Origin: Nautilus pompilius
Taxonomy: Eukaryota; Mollusca; Cephalopoda; Nautilida; Nautilidae
Length of the DNA stretch: 64,000 nucleotides
Reading direction: 5' to 3'
NCBI GenBank assembly: GCA_018389105.1
Contig: JACATO010001703.1
Location: 32,663 to 96,662 of the forward strand
Part shown: piece by piece, positions 62,700 to 64,000 of the stretch
Numbering within the stretch: the first letter of the stretch is position 1
Layout: every line of letters begins with the position of its first letter
Program-made: the position numbers and the translations under genes
The notes under the pieces: generated by a model
What the model saw: only the letters and a program-made list of their open reading frames with translations
Database searches by the model: none
What the model was told of the DNA's origin: nothing

Positions 62700-63700
62700 T
62701 ATGTTATTGGTCAGTTATGGCCAGTAAACATTTAAACTGTGTGTGGACACAGTTGGTCAAACATAAAAAGGCAGTTATTTTGTTTTATTTACTTAAAAAT
62801 AGAAAGAGAAATGTTTTATGCTTTAAATTTAAAAACAAACTTCTAGTTTGTAGGTTTGTAATTTAGGATTTATTGCGTTTGCGATCATAAAAAGCAATCC
62901 CTTTTATTATCGTTTGGATTTCTAAAATTCCCTAAAGTAATGATTACCTTTCTTGTAAGAACTCTTTTTTTTAAAACGCACAATAAACTCTACCATCTTT
63001 TCTAAACGGTCCCGTATATAAATATATTTTAAAAAAACAACTGTAAAGCGAAATAGTTCTTTTTTTTTTAGTTCTTTATTTTTCAAAGTTATAACGACAC
63101 ATAAATCAAAAGTTAAAGTTTTAACTCAGTTTTATTGATGCTCAGAATTCCATTCATTTTCTATGAGCTTGTTTTGAGTTAGCGTTTAATTTTCTGCGTG
63201 CATGGTGTAAACTGACCAAGAAGGAAAATAACTTTTGATGTCAAAAAAATTATATACAGTTTAGGTTTCATATCGTAAGAATCAGTTTATTACTATTATT
63301 AGTATAATAATAATAATAATATAACTGAGTGCCTAAGAGACTATGATGAAGGACGCTTCAAAGGCGTTGAGAAATAAACTACTGCCACTACAGTGTCCGT
63401 AGAAAATATGGCCACGCCCTCTCTCTCTCTCTCTTTTTTTGGTGATTGTTGCTAAAATGTTGCTCAGAACTCATCAGGTGGGTACTTCACGACTTGGCGT
63501 TTACTCTTTTTTTAATTTCATATTCAACGTCGCATGGGTAGGCTTGCTCTTTGTCAGTAAGGAACAAGTGAACACATATTTTCTTGTATATCAGAGCTTC
63601 GGGGAACCCAGGTCTAAAGCTGAATGCCCCGAATCCTTTTTCAGGCCATGGTCGCTCTGAAGCACCATTCTCCTGAAGAATACGAGAACGGAATCTCAGT
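62700..63700. other. AT-rich, no gene recognised
   Basis: Homopolymer A/T runs, and a near-palindromic ATTATTAGTATAATAATAATAAT at about 63,293-63,322. No convincing frame. Confidence 0.45.
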
Positions 63701-63738
63701 ATGGTTTCTTGTAGCAAGAGAGTAGATGCGCTTTTAAA

Positions 63739-64000
63739 ATGGCAGTGTGTCTAGCAGACATCGAGATGTCCTTCGACGAACACCGATTTGCTTCCCTTTC
63801 TAGTCTGCTGGATTTCGGTCCATACCCAGATTCTCCAATCTCAACTCCTGACCATGGACTGACGACATTAGAGACATGGTATTCGTTAGATCTTTTCAAA
63901 GAACAGGTGCAATCTCCAGGCGTTAGTAACAGGACTTACTGGAGGCAGGCACACGATGTAACTCACCAGACATGTTCTTTAACAGACATTTCGGAGTATT
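63739..64000 (+). CDS. Unrecognised gene, N-terminal part, runs off the right edge
   Basis: The ATG at 63,739 (context AAAATGG) begins 87 codons that stay open to the last base: MAVCLADIEMSFDEHRFASL, SSLLDFGPYPDSPISTPDHG, LTTLETWYSLDLFKEQVQSP and onward through TYWRQAHDVTHQTCSLTDIS. An in-frame TAG at 63,712 excludes an earlier start in the same exon, and TTTCTTGTAG|CAAGAG makes an exon start at 63,715 likely. The product is acidic with Ser/Pro and aromatic patches, has no signal peptide or membrane segment, and resembles the disordered leader of a transcriptional regulator. I do not recognise the family. Codon use and composition are far more coding-like than nearby frames. The promoter and first exon at 60.3 kb are in the right place to belong to it. 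Confidence 0.6.
   Translation, partial: MAVCLADIEMSFDEHRFASLSSLLDFGPYPDSPISTPDHGLTTLETWYSLDLFKEQVQSPGVSNRTYWRQAHDVTHQTCSLTDISEY

Overview
The window is nuclear DNA from an animal, most likely a lophotrochozoan and probably a mollusc. It has long introns, one clearly recognisable neuropeptide-type G-protein-coupled receptor (GPCR) gene with conserved splice sites, many CT/GA, CA/GT and AT microsatellites, degenerate Tc1-like transposons, tRNA-related repeat fragments, and scattered copies of a GGGGAGATAA-type word that I associate from memory with mollusc introns. The taxon is an inference; the receptor is the only firm gene.

Layout. 1-8.4 kb: CT/GA repeat blocks, a compound CT repeat carrying six perfect TGACGTCA sites (3.5-3.8 kb), a possible TATA-driven first exon (2.9 kb) and a CpG-rich patch with three identical 98-bp tandem copies (7.77-8.07 kb). 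8.4-14 kb: nothing convincing. 14.1-23.9 kb: a strikingly AT-rich block holding broken pieces of an integrated DNA-virus-like (Maverick/adintovirus-type) element: integrase C-terminal half and a zinc-ribbon plus phospholipase-A2-like piece on the minus strand, and capsid-type pieces on the plus strand, cut by later repeat insertions. 23.91-24.90 kb: a 1-kb element bounded by 31-bp inverted repeats, carrying a HIRAN-like fragment and an acidic frame. 25-29.6 kb: a GA repeat and a Tc1 fossil.

29,665-57,297: the receptor. A 100-bp exon codes for transmembrane helix 3 up to the Arg of the DRY motif. After a 26.8-kb intron, a 709-bp exon codes for the remainder (TM4-TM7 and tail). The exons for TM1-TM2 were not found and probably lie left of the window. 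The giant intron holds GA/CT and CA repeats, two more Tc1 fossils and tRNA-like fragments. A possible alternative tail exon lies at 57.8 kb.

57.9-64 kb: a second, unrecognised gene probably begins here. A well-formed TATA/initiator promoter and first exon with a consensus donor (60.29-60.48 kb) precede an open coding segment that starts at 63,739 and runs off the right edge. A large CT repeat (61.87-62.32 kb) lies in its putative first intron.
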